This document shows, in pieces, positions 44,429 through 52,121 of a stretch of DNA of 64,000 bases (position 1 is the stretch's first letter; each line of letters begins with the position of its first letter). Where the stretch lies: the NCBI GenBank assembly GCA_963798455.1, contig CAWCTD010000003.1:1178001-1242000 (forward strand), read 5' to 3'. Made by a program: the position numbers and the translations under genes. The notes under the pieces were generated by a model, which searched no databases, was not told the DNA's origin, and saw nothing but the letters and a program-made list of their open reading frames with translations. The stretch comes from CAWCTD01 sp963798455. GTDB taxonomy: Bacteria; Acidobacteriota; Terriglobia; Bryobacterales; Bryobacteraceae.

Positions 44429-44576
44429 TCAATGTATTCGGCCCCTTAACTTCGTGTCTCACTTTTGGGGTGCACTCCAATACGTTCGGAAACCCCATCC
44501 ACCCCCAGGCCGTGAAAACCACCTGCGCGTTAGCAATTGCATTCCATAGCCACTTGAATAGTTTCCGCACTCCGCC

Positions 44577-44582
44577 ATACTA
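44577..44582 (-). promoter_or_regulatory. -10 box, leaderless arrangement, for the split passenger gene
   Basis: The minus strand reads TAGTAT followed by six bases (GGCGGA) and the GTG at 44570. It supports the assignment of 44570 as the original start of the interrupted gene. Confidence 0.4.
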
Positions 44583-44598
44583 CTACGGGGGCCTGTCA

Positions 44599-45429
44599 TC
44601 ATGAATCCCCCTTGATGAGTCGCTGAACGGCGCTGGATCTTTCTATCTGGATCTCCCCAGGTAATTTCTCAAAACGCTCCATCGCCCATCTGTCCTTGCG
44701 GTCCTCAAAGCCCAATGTCCGCTTTGCGTCTAGGTAGTATTCGTAGGCGATCCACCCTGCTGCTTGGAGCCCCCTGAACCCGTCACGACTGAACCCCTTG
44801 CTGGTCACTACGTGCCTGTTCCACTCAAAGTCTGGCTCCTGGTAACCCTGTTGTTTGAATACCGCCCGAAGAAGCCGCTCAGGATCGCCCTTTTCAAACA
44901 CGCAACGCACGTTGTGGGTAATGCCTTCCCGTAGGGCGTAGGCGTGGAATTGGTCCGCTGCCCTCATCGCGGCCAAGGTGAAGGCGTCCATCTCGGGGCC
45001 TATCTTCGCCAACTGGTCGGCCTTGTCTCTCTTGAACTGCTTAAGGTCATCGAGGGCTACAACGCATCCGAACTTTCGGAGGCCGTACCCTTCGATGATC
45101 CCCATGAGGTCGGAACTGAGGGATATACGCCTTGGCTCATCTCCTTTCCATCCGTCTTTGAATGGTTCTTCGGAATGAGCGAAGCTGCCAGCGTGGAAGT
45201 AGGGCAACCCATCGGCGTCCAGCCGCTTTTGCCACTGCTGCTCAAACTCGTCCCAGACGTCAGCAAATCCTGCGAACCCCGCAACCACTAGTACCTTGAA
45301 TTCGGGAGTATCCTTGGGCGCTCCATCGAAACAGGCGGTCAGCATCTGAATGAAGACTTCCTTCCACCGATTCCCGCCAGCAATGTGGGCGAAGTGTTCA
45401 AGAGAAGTGCCCGGGCGGGAGGCAACCAT
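44599..45429 (-). CDS. DUF3800-like protein, transposon passenger
   Basis: A 276-residue soluble protein. From residue 29 the text MLTACFDGAPKDTPEFKVLVV, GFADVWDEFEQQWQKRLDADGLPYFHAGSFAH and a later LDDLKQFKRDKADQ, CVFEKGDPERLL follow the DUF3800 plan (acidic strand, W-xx-F-xx-W-xx-L, F/YH). DUF3800 proteins are uncharacterised and common in mobile and defence-related regions. The ATG at 45429 lies 23 bases after a promoter in the right inverted repeat with GGGGG in front; ATG 45345 (residue 29) is an alternative start. Its acidic residues appear intact. Confidence 0.68.
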   Translation of the reverse strand: MVASRPGTSLEHFAHIAGGNRWKEVFIQMLTACFDGAPKDTPEFKVLVVAGFAGFADVWDEFEQQWQKRLDADGLPYFHAGSFAHSEEPFKDGWKGDEPRRISLSSDLMGIIEGYGLRKFGCVVALDDLKQFKRDKADQLAKIGPEMDAFTLAAMRAADQFHAYALREGITHNVRCVFEKGDPERLLRAVFKQQGYQEPDFEWNRHVVTSKGFSRDGFRGLQAAGWIAYEYYLDAKRTLGFEDRKDRWAMERFEKLPGEIQIERSSAVQRLIKGDS

Positions 45430-45452
45430 TACGCAAACCCCCCACTACGGGC

Positions 45453-45481
45453 AGGGTAACACCCCGCATCCGCTGAGTCAA
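45453..45481 (-). promoter_or_regulatory. Promoter in the right transposon end, reading inward
   Basis: The minus strand reads TTGACT (45481-45476), 17 bases, TACCCT (45458-45453). The -35 is part of the inverted repeat, mirroring the left end. It would transcribe the DUF3800-like gene. Confidence 0.5.
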
Positions 45482-45494
45482 CTATATTATTGCC
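45475..45494 (-). repeat. Right terminal inverted repeat of the IS1595-type transposon
   Basis: On the minus strand it reads GGCAATAATATAGTTGACTC, two mismatches from the left copy. It supplies a TTGACT -35-like box reading inward. Confidence 0.88.
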
Positions 45495-45502
45495 AGAATA
45501 GT
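45495..45502 (+). repeat. Target-site duplication, right copy
   Basis: AGAATAGT, the second copy of the 8-bp duplication made on insertion of the IS1595-type transposon. Removing 41344-45502 would restore the uninterrupted target. Confidence 0.88.
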
Positions 45503-45587
45503 TGTCATAATACCTGTTATCGGAAGTTGCAGACCGATTTCGCTCAGCCGCTTCGTAGTGCTCGGGGGTATACTTGAATCTGATCGC

Positions 45588-45854
45588 ATGGACAACCACC
45601 AGCCAGCCACCAAGGCCGACCTCGACGCTCTCAAAGGCGAGATCCTAGGGGCTATGCGCGCCATGCTTCACGAGACGGAGACGAAGCTGCTCCGCGCGTT
45701 TTTCCAGTATCAGGAGCACGCGGAGATCAAATTCCGCAAGCTCACCGCCGACGTTTCCAACGTCAACGCCGCAGCGGACCTTCGCATCAACAACCTAGAA
45801 CAACGGGTCGTGGACATCGAAAAGCGTCTCCTCATGGGCGGCGACCCGCAGTGA
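45588..45854 (+). CDS. Small coiled-coil protein
   Basis: An 88-residue acidic helical protein (MDNHQPATKADLDALKGEIL, then heptad-like stretches RAMLHETETKLLRAFFQYQEHAEIK and AAADLRINNLEQRVVDIEKRLL). No signal peptide. Such short coiled-coil proteins resemble phage or DUF-type accessory proteins; I cannot name a family. TATACT lies 13 bases before the ATG. The 3' end overlaps the convergent HAD gene by 23 bases. Confidence 0.6.
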   Translation: MDNHQPATKADLDALKGEILGAMRAMLHETETKLLRAFFQYQEHAEIKFRKLTADVSNVNAAADLRINNLEQRVVDIEKRLLMGGDPQ

Positions 45855-46464
45855 TCTGAAGGCGCTCAAGTACGAGCCTGGAAACGACGGTTGGGCCAGC
45901 TACCCGCAGCACCTCGAACCCTGCTGCCCGGCCGCTGGCGGCGCCCACCTCGGAGTCCTCGACGACCAGCGCGCGCGTCGCTCCCAACAGCCGCGCCGCC
46001 AACAGGTATGGGTCCGGCGCCGGCTTGTTCCGCGCCACGTCCTCGCGGCACACGACCGCGCCGAAACGGCTGCGAATCCCCGCACGCTCCAGCAACGGTT
46101 CGATCTCGCTCCTGGCGCTGGCGGTCACCACAGCCAAGCCATAATCGGACAAGGAATGGATCAGATCGATCACATTCCGGCTGAACGGCGGCGCCTCCAG
46201 CATCCGCGCCCGAAACAATTGCTGCTTGCGCGGATACTGCGCCCAGGCCGTCTCGACGTCCACCGGCGGGTCAGTGCGTTGGCAAAGGAACTCCACCGCC
46301 TGACGATCCGGAATTCCGATGCAATACTTCACATAAGTGTCCCAATCTACTTGAATGCCCAGTTGCTTAAGAGCTTCAGCCCAGCATTGAAAGTGGACTG
46401 GCTCGCTGTCCACGAGCACTCCGTCGAAGTCAAACAGGATGGCGTCGTATTGTCGGGCGATCAT
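45832..46464 (-). CDS. HAD-superfamily phosphatase (beta-phosphoglucomutase/phosphoglycolate phosphatase-like)
   Basis: A 210-residue hydrolase of HAD subfamily IA with motif I DFDGVLVDSEP near the N-terminus, motif II VVTASAR, and motifs III/IV NKPAPDPYLLAARLLG and LVVEDSEVGAASGRAAG. It removes phosphate from a small sugar phosphate or performs a mutase reaction; the substrate is not determinable. The ATG at 46464 is preferred to a longer frame from 46503 because the protein then begins nine residues before motif I as usual. It is divergent from ilvE. Confidence 0.85.
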   Translation of the reverse strand: MIARQYDAILFDFDGVLVDSEPVHFQCWAEALKQLGIQVDWDTYVKYCIGIPDRQAVEFLCQRTDPPVDVETAWAQYPRKQQLFRARMLEAPPFSRNVIDLIHSLSDYGLAVVTASARSEIEPLLERAGIRSRFGAVVCREDVARNKPAPDPYLLAARLLGATRALVVEDSEVGAASGRAAGFEVLRVAGPTVVSRLVLERLQITAGRRP

Positions 46465-46528
46465 TTGGCCGGCGGGGCAGCCGCCGAGTTCCCTTCCCCG
46501 CACGCCGCCGTGAGCGTGCTCGCACGGT

Positions 46529-46537
46529 TGCTATAAT
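46529..46537 (+). promoter_or_regulatory. ilvE: Extended -10 promoter of ilvE, leaderless
   Basis: TTGCTATAAT includes the extended TGn element and a perfect TATAAT at 46532-46537. Seven bases later is the ATG at 46545. The -35 region is poor, as is usual for extended -10 promoters. Confidence 0.7.
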
Positions 46538-46544
46538 CGTGAGC

Positions 46545-47489
46545 ATGTTGACGCCCACTGAAAAGATCTGGCACAACGGCCGCTTCATTGCTTGGGACGA
46601 GGCGAAGATCCATGTGCTCTCCCATGTCATAAGCTACGGCACCTCGGTTTTCGAGGGCATCCGCTGCTACCAGACGGCCTCCGGGCCGGCCGTGTTCCGC
46701 CTGCGCGATCACGTGCGCCGCATGGTGGACTCCGCCAAAGTCTACCGCATGGAGATCCCTTACAGCATCGCCCAGCTCGCCGAGGCAATGGTGGAATTGG
46801 TGCGCGTCAACAAGATGAAGTCCTGCTACATCCGGCCCATCGCTCTGCGCGGCTACGGCGAAATGGGCGTCTATTCGCTCCGCAATCCCATCGAGGTGTT
46901 CGTCGCCTGCTGGGAATGGGGCAAGTACCTGGGCGAGGAAGCGCTCGCCAGCGGCGTGGACGTTTGTGTCTCCAGTTGGACCAGGATCGCGCCGAACACG
47001 CTTCCCGCCATGGCCAAGGCCGGTGCGAACTACATGAACTCCCAGCTCATTAAGATGGAGGCGATCATGAACGGCTACTCGGAGGGCATCGCGCTGGATG
47101 CCAGCGGATATGTGAGCGAGGGCTCGGGCGAGAACATCTACGCCGTGCGCGACGGGAAGATCTACACTCCGCCGCTGGGAGCTTCCGTGCTCCCCGGCAT
47201 CACTCGCGACACGGTGATCCGGCTGGCGCAGGATCTGGGCATCCCGCTGGTGGAGACTCTGGTGCCGCGCGAGATGCTGTACATCGCCGACGAGGTTTTC
47301 TTTTCGGGCACGGCGGCGGAGATCACGCCGATTCGCTCCGTCGACAAGATCGTGATCGGCAAGGGGCGGCGCGGGCCGATCGCCGAGAAGCTGCAGAAAG
47401 AGTTTTTCGCGATCATCGAAGGGAGCAAACCGGATCGCTACGGCTGGCTGACGCCGGTGAACGTGTCCGAATCGGTGGGAGCCCGCTGA
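46545..47489 (+). CDS. ilvE: Branched-chain amino acid aminotransferase
   Basis: A 314-residue class IV PLP enzyme that transfers amino groups between glutamate and the keto acids of Val, Leu and Ile. Visible: KIWHNGRFIAWDEAKIHVLSH, GTSVFEGIRCY, RPIALRGYGEMG, the PLP lysine K158 in AMAKAGANYMNS, EGIALDASGYVSEGSGENIY and VLPGITRDTVI, FFSGTAAEITPI. Length is normal. The start at 46545 is chosen over GTG 46539 because the -10 box leaves no room for the earlier one. Confidence 0.94.
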   Translation: MLTPTEKIWHNGRFIAWDEAKIHVLSHVISYGTSVFEGIRCYQTASGPAVFRLRDHVRRMVDSAKVYRMEIPYSIAQLAEAMVELVRVNKMKSCYIRPIALRGYGEMGVYSLRNPIEVFVACWEWGKYLGEEALASGVDVCVSSWTRIAPNTLPAMAKAGANYMNSQLIKMEAIMNGYSEGIALDASGYVSEGSGENIYAVRDGKIYTPPLGASVLPGITRDTVIRLAQDLGIPLVETLVPREMLYIADEVFFSGTAAEITPIRSVDKIVIGKGRRGPIAEKLQKEFFAIIEGSKPDRYGWLTPVNVSESVGAR

Positions 47490-47659
47490 GGAATTAGTCG
47501 GAGCGCGACCCTGGACGGCCACCTCCCCCGAGATCATCCGCCCCGGGGCGCGCTCACAATCTATGGATCTTTTTTAGCAGGCCTTTCCGGCAAATGCCAT
47601 CCCAAATTTGTGATTTCCGCCCCTTTTCAACAGTTTTCTTTTCCTCTCTTTTGTGCGGC

Positions 47660-47687
47660 TTGAGCCTTGCGGCCCTGTGACTATACT
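47660..47687 (+). promoter_or_regulatory. Promoter of the nagA-M16 unit
   Basis: TTGAGC (47660-47665), 16 bases, TATACT (47682-47687), about 20 bases before the ATG at 47708, in an AT-richer stretch after ilvE. Confidence 0.55.
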
Positions 47688-47707
47688 GTGAATAAAGCAG
47701 CGCCTCT

Positions 47708-48859
47708 ATGAAATGTTCCGGGGTCAATCTCGGCAACGGCGAGCAAGTCGAGATTTCTTTCGGAACCACGATCGAGGCGGTGGAGCCCGCAGTCGGAGGA
47801 ATCCAGGATCCGCCCTGGCTGGCGCCGGCGTGGATCGACCTGCAAGTGAACGGATTCGCGGGAGTCGACTTCAACTCCGCGGACACGCCGCCCGAAGAGA
47901 TCGGCCGTGCGATTCGCGCCCTCGGCGCCCATGGCGTTGCCCGCTTCCTGCCCACGGTAATCACGGGGCCGGTCGAAAGCATGGCCGGCGCTTTGCGCAA
48001 CCTGGCGATGGCCCGCGAGAGCATTCCCGAAGGAAAGTCCATCGAAGGCTTTCATCTGGAAGGGCCGTACATATCACCCGAAGATGGGCCACGGGGCGCC
48101 CATCCTCGAGGATGGGTCCGCCCTCCGGACCTGGAAGAGTTCGAGCGATGGCAGGATGCCGCTGGTGGCTTGATTCGCCTGGTGACCCTCTCTCCCGAGT
48201 GGCCGGAGGCGGCCCGCTTCATCGAGACACTGGTGAGCCGTGGCATCGTAGCCAGCATCGGGCACACGCGCGCCACGGGCGAGCAGATCCGGGCGGCGGT
48301 GGAGGCGGGCGCGGCCATGTCCACGCACCTCGGCAACGCCGCCAGCCGCGTTGTGCCGCTGCGATCGAACTCCATCTGGGACCAGCTCGCCGAAGACCGC
48401 CTGGCCGCCGCTTTCATCGTGGACGGCGTACACCTGAACACGGCGTTTCTGAAGGTGGCGCTGCGCGCGAAAGGAGTGGATCGATCCGTGCTCGTCACCG
48501 ACAGCGCCGCGCCGGCGGGGTGCGCACCCGGGCGCTATCGTCTCGGCGAGTTGGAGGTCGTGCTGACCGGGGACCAGCGCATCCTGCTTGCGGACCACAG
48601 CGGGCTGGCGGCTTCCGCTCTGAGCATGGACCGGGCCATCGGCAACCTGGTGAAACTCGCCGGCCTATCCCTGCGCGAGGCCGTGGCCATGGCCACCGTC
48701 AACCCGGCGCGCGTCGGCCGCATCGCCGGCCGGCAAGGCGGCCTGGTTCCGGGCGACCGCGCGGACATCGTACAATTTCGATTCGACGAGCTTCGCAAGA
48801 AAATCACGATCGAGAAGACATTCGTAGGAGGGAGACCATGCGACACGCGGTTTTGCTGA
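47708..48859 (+). CDS. nagA: N-acetylglucosamine-6-phosphate deacetylase
   Basis: A 383-residue amidohydrolase that converts GlcNAc-6-phosphate to glucosamine-6-phosphate in amino-sugar recycling. Features: AWIDLQVNGFAGVDFN, HLEGPYISP with metal ligand E118, H186 in ASIGHTRA, H207 in MSTHLGNA, DGVHLN, and the catalytic D265 in VTDSAAPAG. The C-terminal GRIAGRQGGLVPGDRADIV is typical. The last 22 bases overlap the M16 gene start. No other nag genes are nearby. Confidence 0.9.
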   Translation: MKCSGVNLGNGEQVEISFGTTIEAVEPAVGGIQDPPWLAPAWIDLQVNGFAGVDFNSADTPPEEIGRAIRALGAHGVARFLPTVITGPVESMAGALRNLAMARESIPEGKSIEGFHLEGPYISPEDGPRGAHPRGWVRPPDLEEFERWQDAAGGLIRLVTLSPEWPEAARFIETLVSRGIVASIGHTRATGEQIRAAVEAGAAMSTHLGNAASRVVPLRSNSIWDQLAEDRLAAAFIVDGVHLNTAFLKVALRAKGVDRSVLVTDSAAPAGCAPGRYRLGELEVVLTGDQRILLADHSGLAASALSMDRAIGNLVKLAGLSLREAVAMATVNPARVGRIAGRQGGLVPGDRADIVQFRFDELRKKITIEKTFVGGRPCDTRFC

Positions 48860-51564
48860 CCGTCATCCTGCTCCTGCTCGCGCCCGCTTTCGGGCAGCAG
48901 GTCAACATCGACATCCCCTACCAGAAATTCGTGCTGCCGAACGGGCTCACTTTGCTGGTGCACGAGGACCACAAGGTCCCCATTGTGGCCGTCAACATCT
49001 GGTACCACGTCGGCTCCAAGAACGAGAGGCCCGGTAAGACCGGGTTCGCTCACCTGTTCGAGCACCTGATGTTCAATGGAAGCGAGCACTTCAACTCGGA
49101 CTACTTCAAGGTGCTCGAAAAGATCGGCGCCACCGACCTGAACGGCACCACCAGCAACGACCGCACCAACTACTTCCAGGACGTGCCCACCTCCGCTTTC
49201 GACACGGCCCTGTGGATGGAGTCGGACCGCATGGGATACATGCTGGGCGCCATCGATCAGGCCAAGCTCGATGAGCAGCGCGGCGTGGTGCAGAACGAAA
49301 AACGCCAGTACGAGAACCAGCCTTACGGGCTGGTCGATAACCTGGTCACCGAGAGCACCTACCCGGCCGGGCATCCGTACTCCTGGACCGTCCTCGGCTC
49401 GATGGTGGACCTCAACGCCGCGTCTCTGGAGGATGTGCGCGAGTGGTTTCGCACCTACTACGGGCCTTCCAACGCCGTGCTGGTCATCGCGGGGGACATC
49501 GACGCGAAGACGGCGCGGGAGAAGGTGGAGCAGTACTTTGGCTCCTTCCCTCCGGGCCCTCCCATCGCCAAGCACGAGGCCTGGATCGCCAAGCGCACCG
49601 GCGCACAGCGCCAGATCCTTCAGGATCGCGTCCCGCAAGCCCGGATCTACAAGGTCTGGAACGTGCCCCAAAGTTTTGATCGCGACTCGACGTACCTTGA
49701 CCTTGCCTCCAGCGTTCTGGGCGAGGGCAAGACCAGCCGGCTCTACAAGCGGCTGGTGTACGACGATCAGCTTGCCACCGACGTGAGCGCTTACGTGGAC
49801 CTGCGGGAGATCGCGGGACAGTTCACCATCGAAGCCACGGCACGGCCGGGAGTGGACCTCGCCAAGGTCGAGGCAGCCGTGGACGATGAGCTTCGCAAGT
49901 TCCTGGACGCCGGACCCACGCAGGCGGAGCTGGATCTGGAAAAGACGCGCTACGTGGCCGGATTCCTGCGCGGCATCGAGCGCATCGGCGGCTTCGGCGG
50001 CAAGTCCGACGTGCTGGCTCGCGGGCAGGTCTTCGCAGGAAATCCGGAAGCCTATAAGAGCGAATTGCAGCGGGTGCGCGAGAGCACCGTTGCCGATGTG
50101 AAGTCGGCGAGCGTCCGCTGGCTCTCCGACGGGGTGTACGCCCTGGAGGTCCACCCGTTCCCGAACTACAAGGCGACAGCGGCGGACGTGGAACGTAGCA
50201 AGGTTCCCGAGCCCGGCCCGGCGCCCGAGCCGCGGCTGCCGAAGCTTCAGCGCGCCACTCTCTCAAACGGCCTGAAGGTGATCCTGGCCGAACGGCACGG
50301 ACTGCCCCTCGTCAATCTCACCCTCCTGGTGGACGCAGGCTACGCCGCCGACCAACTCGCCCGGCCAGGAACGGCGCGCCTGGAGATGTCCATGATCGAT
50401 GAGGGAACCACCACCCGCGGCTCGCTTCAGATCAGCGAGGAGTTGGAGCGCTTGGGCGCGCAGCTCTCGGCCTCCTCCAACCTGGATCTGTGCATGCTGC
50501 GGCTCTCCGCCCTCAAGGCCAATCTGGACGGGTCGCTGGCGGTCTATGGTGACGTCATCCTGAACCCGTCTTTCCCGGAAGCGGATTTCGCCCGGGAGCA
50601 GAAACTCCAGATCGCGGCGATCCAGCGCGAGAAGGTCACTCCCAACTCCATTCCGCGCCGAGTGCTGCCTGCGATTCTTTACGGCAGCGGGCACGCCTAC
50701 GGAAACCCGTCGAGCGGCAACGGAACCGAGCCCTCGGTTTCCGCAATCCGCCGCGAGGATCTGGTGAAGTTCCACCAGTCCTGGTTCCGGCCCAACAGCT
50801 CAACCCTGGTCGTGGTCGGGGATACGACACTGGCCGAGATCACTCCGAAACTCGAGAAGCTACTCCAGGGTTGGAAAGCGGGCGAGACTCCCAACAAGAG
50901 CATCGCCACGGTGACGCCCCCGGCGAAGCCCGTCATCTACCTGGTGGATCGGCCGGGATCGATCCAATCGACGGTTTTTGCCGGGATGCTGGCACCGCCA
51001 AAATCAAACCCGGATGAGATCCCCATCGAGGCCCTGGACACGATCCTGGGCGGAGCTTTCATCTCACGCATCAACATGAACCTGCGCGAGGACAAGCACT
51101 GGACCTATGGCGCAAGCACGGGGCTCCCCGGCGCGCGCGGCCAGCGGTTGTACGCAGCGGCCGCCCCGGTGCAGGCCGACAAGACCGCGGACGCACTGAG
51201 CGAAATCAACAAGGAACTGCGCCAGGTGCTCCGCGAACGCCCTGTGACGCCAGAGGAGCTCACCATGGCCAAGGACACCCTGACGCTCAGCTTGCCTGGC
51301 TCTTTCGAGTCCATGAGCGCCGTCGCGGGGGCCATCACCCAGATCGTGCAATTTGGGCTGCCGGACGACTACTACCAGACCTATTCCGCCAAAGTGCGAG
51401 CGCTGACGGCCAAAGACATGGCGACGGCGGCGGAACAGTTGGACCATCCGGATAGCATCGCGTGGGTCGTGGTCGGCGACCGCGCCAAGATCGAGGACGG
51501 CGTCCGCAAGCTGAATCTGGGCGAAGTTCGCATCATCGACGCCGACGGGAACCCGGTGAAGTAA
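48838..51564 (+). CDS. M16-family zinc metallopeptidase, two-domain, exported
   Basis: A 908-residue protein with a signal peptide (about residues 1-20). The first M16 domain has the inverted zinc motif HLFEH (H72, E75, H76) and the downstream VVQNEKRQYEN glutamate. The second half (from about 470) has the M16 fold but the corresponding site reads TARLEMSMIDEG, without His, so it is the inactive partner domain. It would form a closed-clam peptidase in the periplasm, PqqL-like. GGAGGGAG precedes the ATG, which lies inside the end of nagA. Confidence 0.9.
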   Translation: MRHAVLLTVILLLLAPAFGQQVNIDIPYQKFVLPNGLTLLVHEDHKVPIVAVNIWYHVGSKNERPGKTGFAHLFEHLMFNGSEHFNSDYFKVLEKIGATDLNGTTSNDRTNYFQDVPTSAFDTALWMESDRMGYMLGAIDQAKLDEQRGVVQNEKRQYENQPYGLVDNLVTESTYPAGHPYSWTVLGSMVDLNAASLEDVREWFRTYYGPSNAVLVIAGDIDAKTAREKVEQYFGSFPPGPPIAKHEAWIAKRTGAQRQILQDRVPQARIYKVWNVPQSFDRDSTYLDLASSVLGEGKTSRLYKRLVYDDQLATDVSAYVDLREIAGQFTIEATARPGVDLAKVEAAVDDELRKFLDAGPTQAELDLEKTRYVAGFLRGIERIGGFGGKSDVLARGQVFAGNPEAYKSELQRVRESTVADVKSASVRWLSDGVYALEVHPFPNYKATAADVERSKVPEPGPAPEPRLPKLQRATLSNGLKVILAERHGLPLVNLTLLVDAGYAADQLARPGTARLEMSMIDEGTTTRGSLQISEELERLGAQLSASSNLDLCMLRLSALKANLDGSLAVYGDVILNPSFPEADFAREQKLQIAAIQREKVTPNSIPRRVLPAILYGSGHAYGNPSSGNGTEPSVSAIRREDLVKFHQSWFRPNSSTLVVVGDTTLAEITPKLEKLLQGWKAGETPNKSIATVTPPAKPVIYLVDRPGSIQSTVFAGMLAPPKSNPDEIPIEALDTILGGAFISRINMNLREDKHWTYGASTGLPGARGQRLYAAAAPVQADKTADALSEINKELRQVLRERPVTPEELTMAKDTLTLSLPGSFESMSAVAGAITQIVQFGLPDDYYQTYSAKVRALTAKDMATAAEQLDHPDSIAWVVVGDRAKIEDGVRKLNLGEVRIIDADGNPVK

Positions 51565-51577
51565 AGAAAAGACCACC

Positions 51578-52052
51578 AATGTCAACCAAATCATCCGGCA
51601 TTTCGAGGAGAACCCTTCTCACTACCGTCACCTCGGCGACCTCGGCGTCGCCGGGCTTGCCGGGGCGGGAAACGTGGTCAGGCCCCCGGCGATGACCGCG
51701 ACCGGTCTGGGAGGGATGCCCCGGGCTCCCCACCAGTTCACCGGCGGCCAAATCACCGAGAAGGGCCTGCGGGCGGTCGAAGATTACTGCGCCGCGGTTC
51801 GCGAGCAAGTCGGGTGGAGTATCCCCATCGCCACGGACCGCCGCGGCCACGGAGCAGTTCATGGCTCTCGAATTCCACAACGGCGACCACACCGAAGAAT
51901 TCCTGTCCGTGGTGAGTGGCGTGCCGAAACCGATCATCAACGACGGCTTCGTTGCGGTGCCGGATGGGCCGGGCCTGGGCTTCGATTACAACCTGGGAGT
52001 TCTCGAGAAATGGGTCAAGCAGCCGGGTTTCTTCGAGCCGACCAAAGAGTGA
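51578..52052 (+). pseudogene. Remnant of an enolase-superfamily (mandelate racemase/muconate lactonising-type) gene
   Basis: Two pieces of one protein lie in different frames. The first (51578 to about 51835) reads HFEENPSHYRHLGDLGV, then ATGLGGMPRAPHQFTGGQIT, RAVEDYCAAVREQVGWSIPIA. The second (from about 51839 to the TGA at 52050) reads TAAATEQFMALEFH, then KPIINDGFVAVPDGPGLGFDYN and ends GFFEPTKE. In intact sugar-acid dehydratase-like relatives about 130-140 residues with the catalytic site separate them and about 200 precede. The gene has therefore lost its N-terminus and active site. A separate 63-codon frame from ATG 51861 is only its tail. Confidence 0.75.
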
Positions 52053-52121
52053 GACAACGAACGGTCTTTCGACGGCCAGTTCCTCTAGCAGGCGCCACCG
52101 TGAAAGAGGGCCGCTCCGCGC

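Larger units (their letters stand above)
42957..44479 (-). mobile_element. IS3-family (IS150-type) insertion sequence, complete, 1523 bp
   Basis: The ends are imperfect inverted repeats: left TGAAGTGAACCCC then TGAGACAGCGAGTTAAGGGG; right, read from 44479, TGGAGTGCACCCC then TGAGACACGAAGTTAAGGGG. They start TG and end CA as IS3-family ends do and resemble the TGTACTGCACCC end of IS150. A 4-bp duplication ATAC flanks the element (42953-42956 and 44480-44483). It carries orfA and orfB and interrupts a passenger gene of the surrounding transposon. Confidence 0.88.
42546..44570 (-). pseudogene. Membrane protein gene split by the IS3/IS150-type insertion
   Basis: The N-terminal piece (44570-44480) encodes MRKLFKWLWNAIANAQVV, then FTAWGWMGFPNV; the C-terminal piece (42956-42546) continues WRGSVSGAISGALSLVASF and a membrane segment, then IPRFTIEQLDKWDAMVRRLQRRL and a soluble part ending near RLRARRF. 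Joining them after removal of the insertion and one ATAC copy gives a single open frame of about 165 residues with one or two membrane helices. The GTG at 44570 has TAGTAT six bases before it. The C-terminal part also has its own GTG at 42941 behind GGAGGGGG, so a shortened protein might be made. Function unknown. Confidence 0.78.
41344..45494. mobile_element. IS1595-type transposon with passenger genes, 4151 bp, complete
   Basis: The ends are GGCAATAATATACTTGACAC (41344-41363) and the inverted copy at 45494-45475, differing at two of 20 positions. Identical 8-bp direct repeats AGAATAGT flank it (41336-41343 and 45495-45502), the duplication size known for IS1595 elements. Contents: an IS1595/ISXO2-type transposase, a 51-residue protein, a membrane protein gene split by a later IS3-family insertion, and a DUF3800-like gene. 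IS1595 elements with passenger genes are known; this combination is not one I recognise. Confidence 0.9.

Noticed and set aside
47539..47575. Palindrome CGCCCCGGGGCG followed by a T-run after ilvE, considered as a terminator
   Set aside because: The T-run begins about 19 bases after the palindrome, too far for an intrinsic terminator, and the palindrome has no loop.
47713..51564. One 1283-codon frame running through nagA and the M16 peptidase gene
   Set aside because: Its first part is a shadow frame of nagA, rich in Arg/Gly; the real M16 protein begins at the ATG 48838 with a ribosome-binding site and signal peptide.
51861..52052. Separate 63-codon gene starting MALEFHNGDH
   Set aside because: It is the C-terminal tail of the decayed enolase-superfamily protein; homology continues upstream of the ATG in the same frame.
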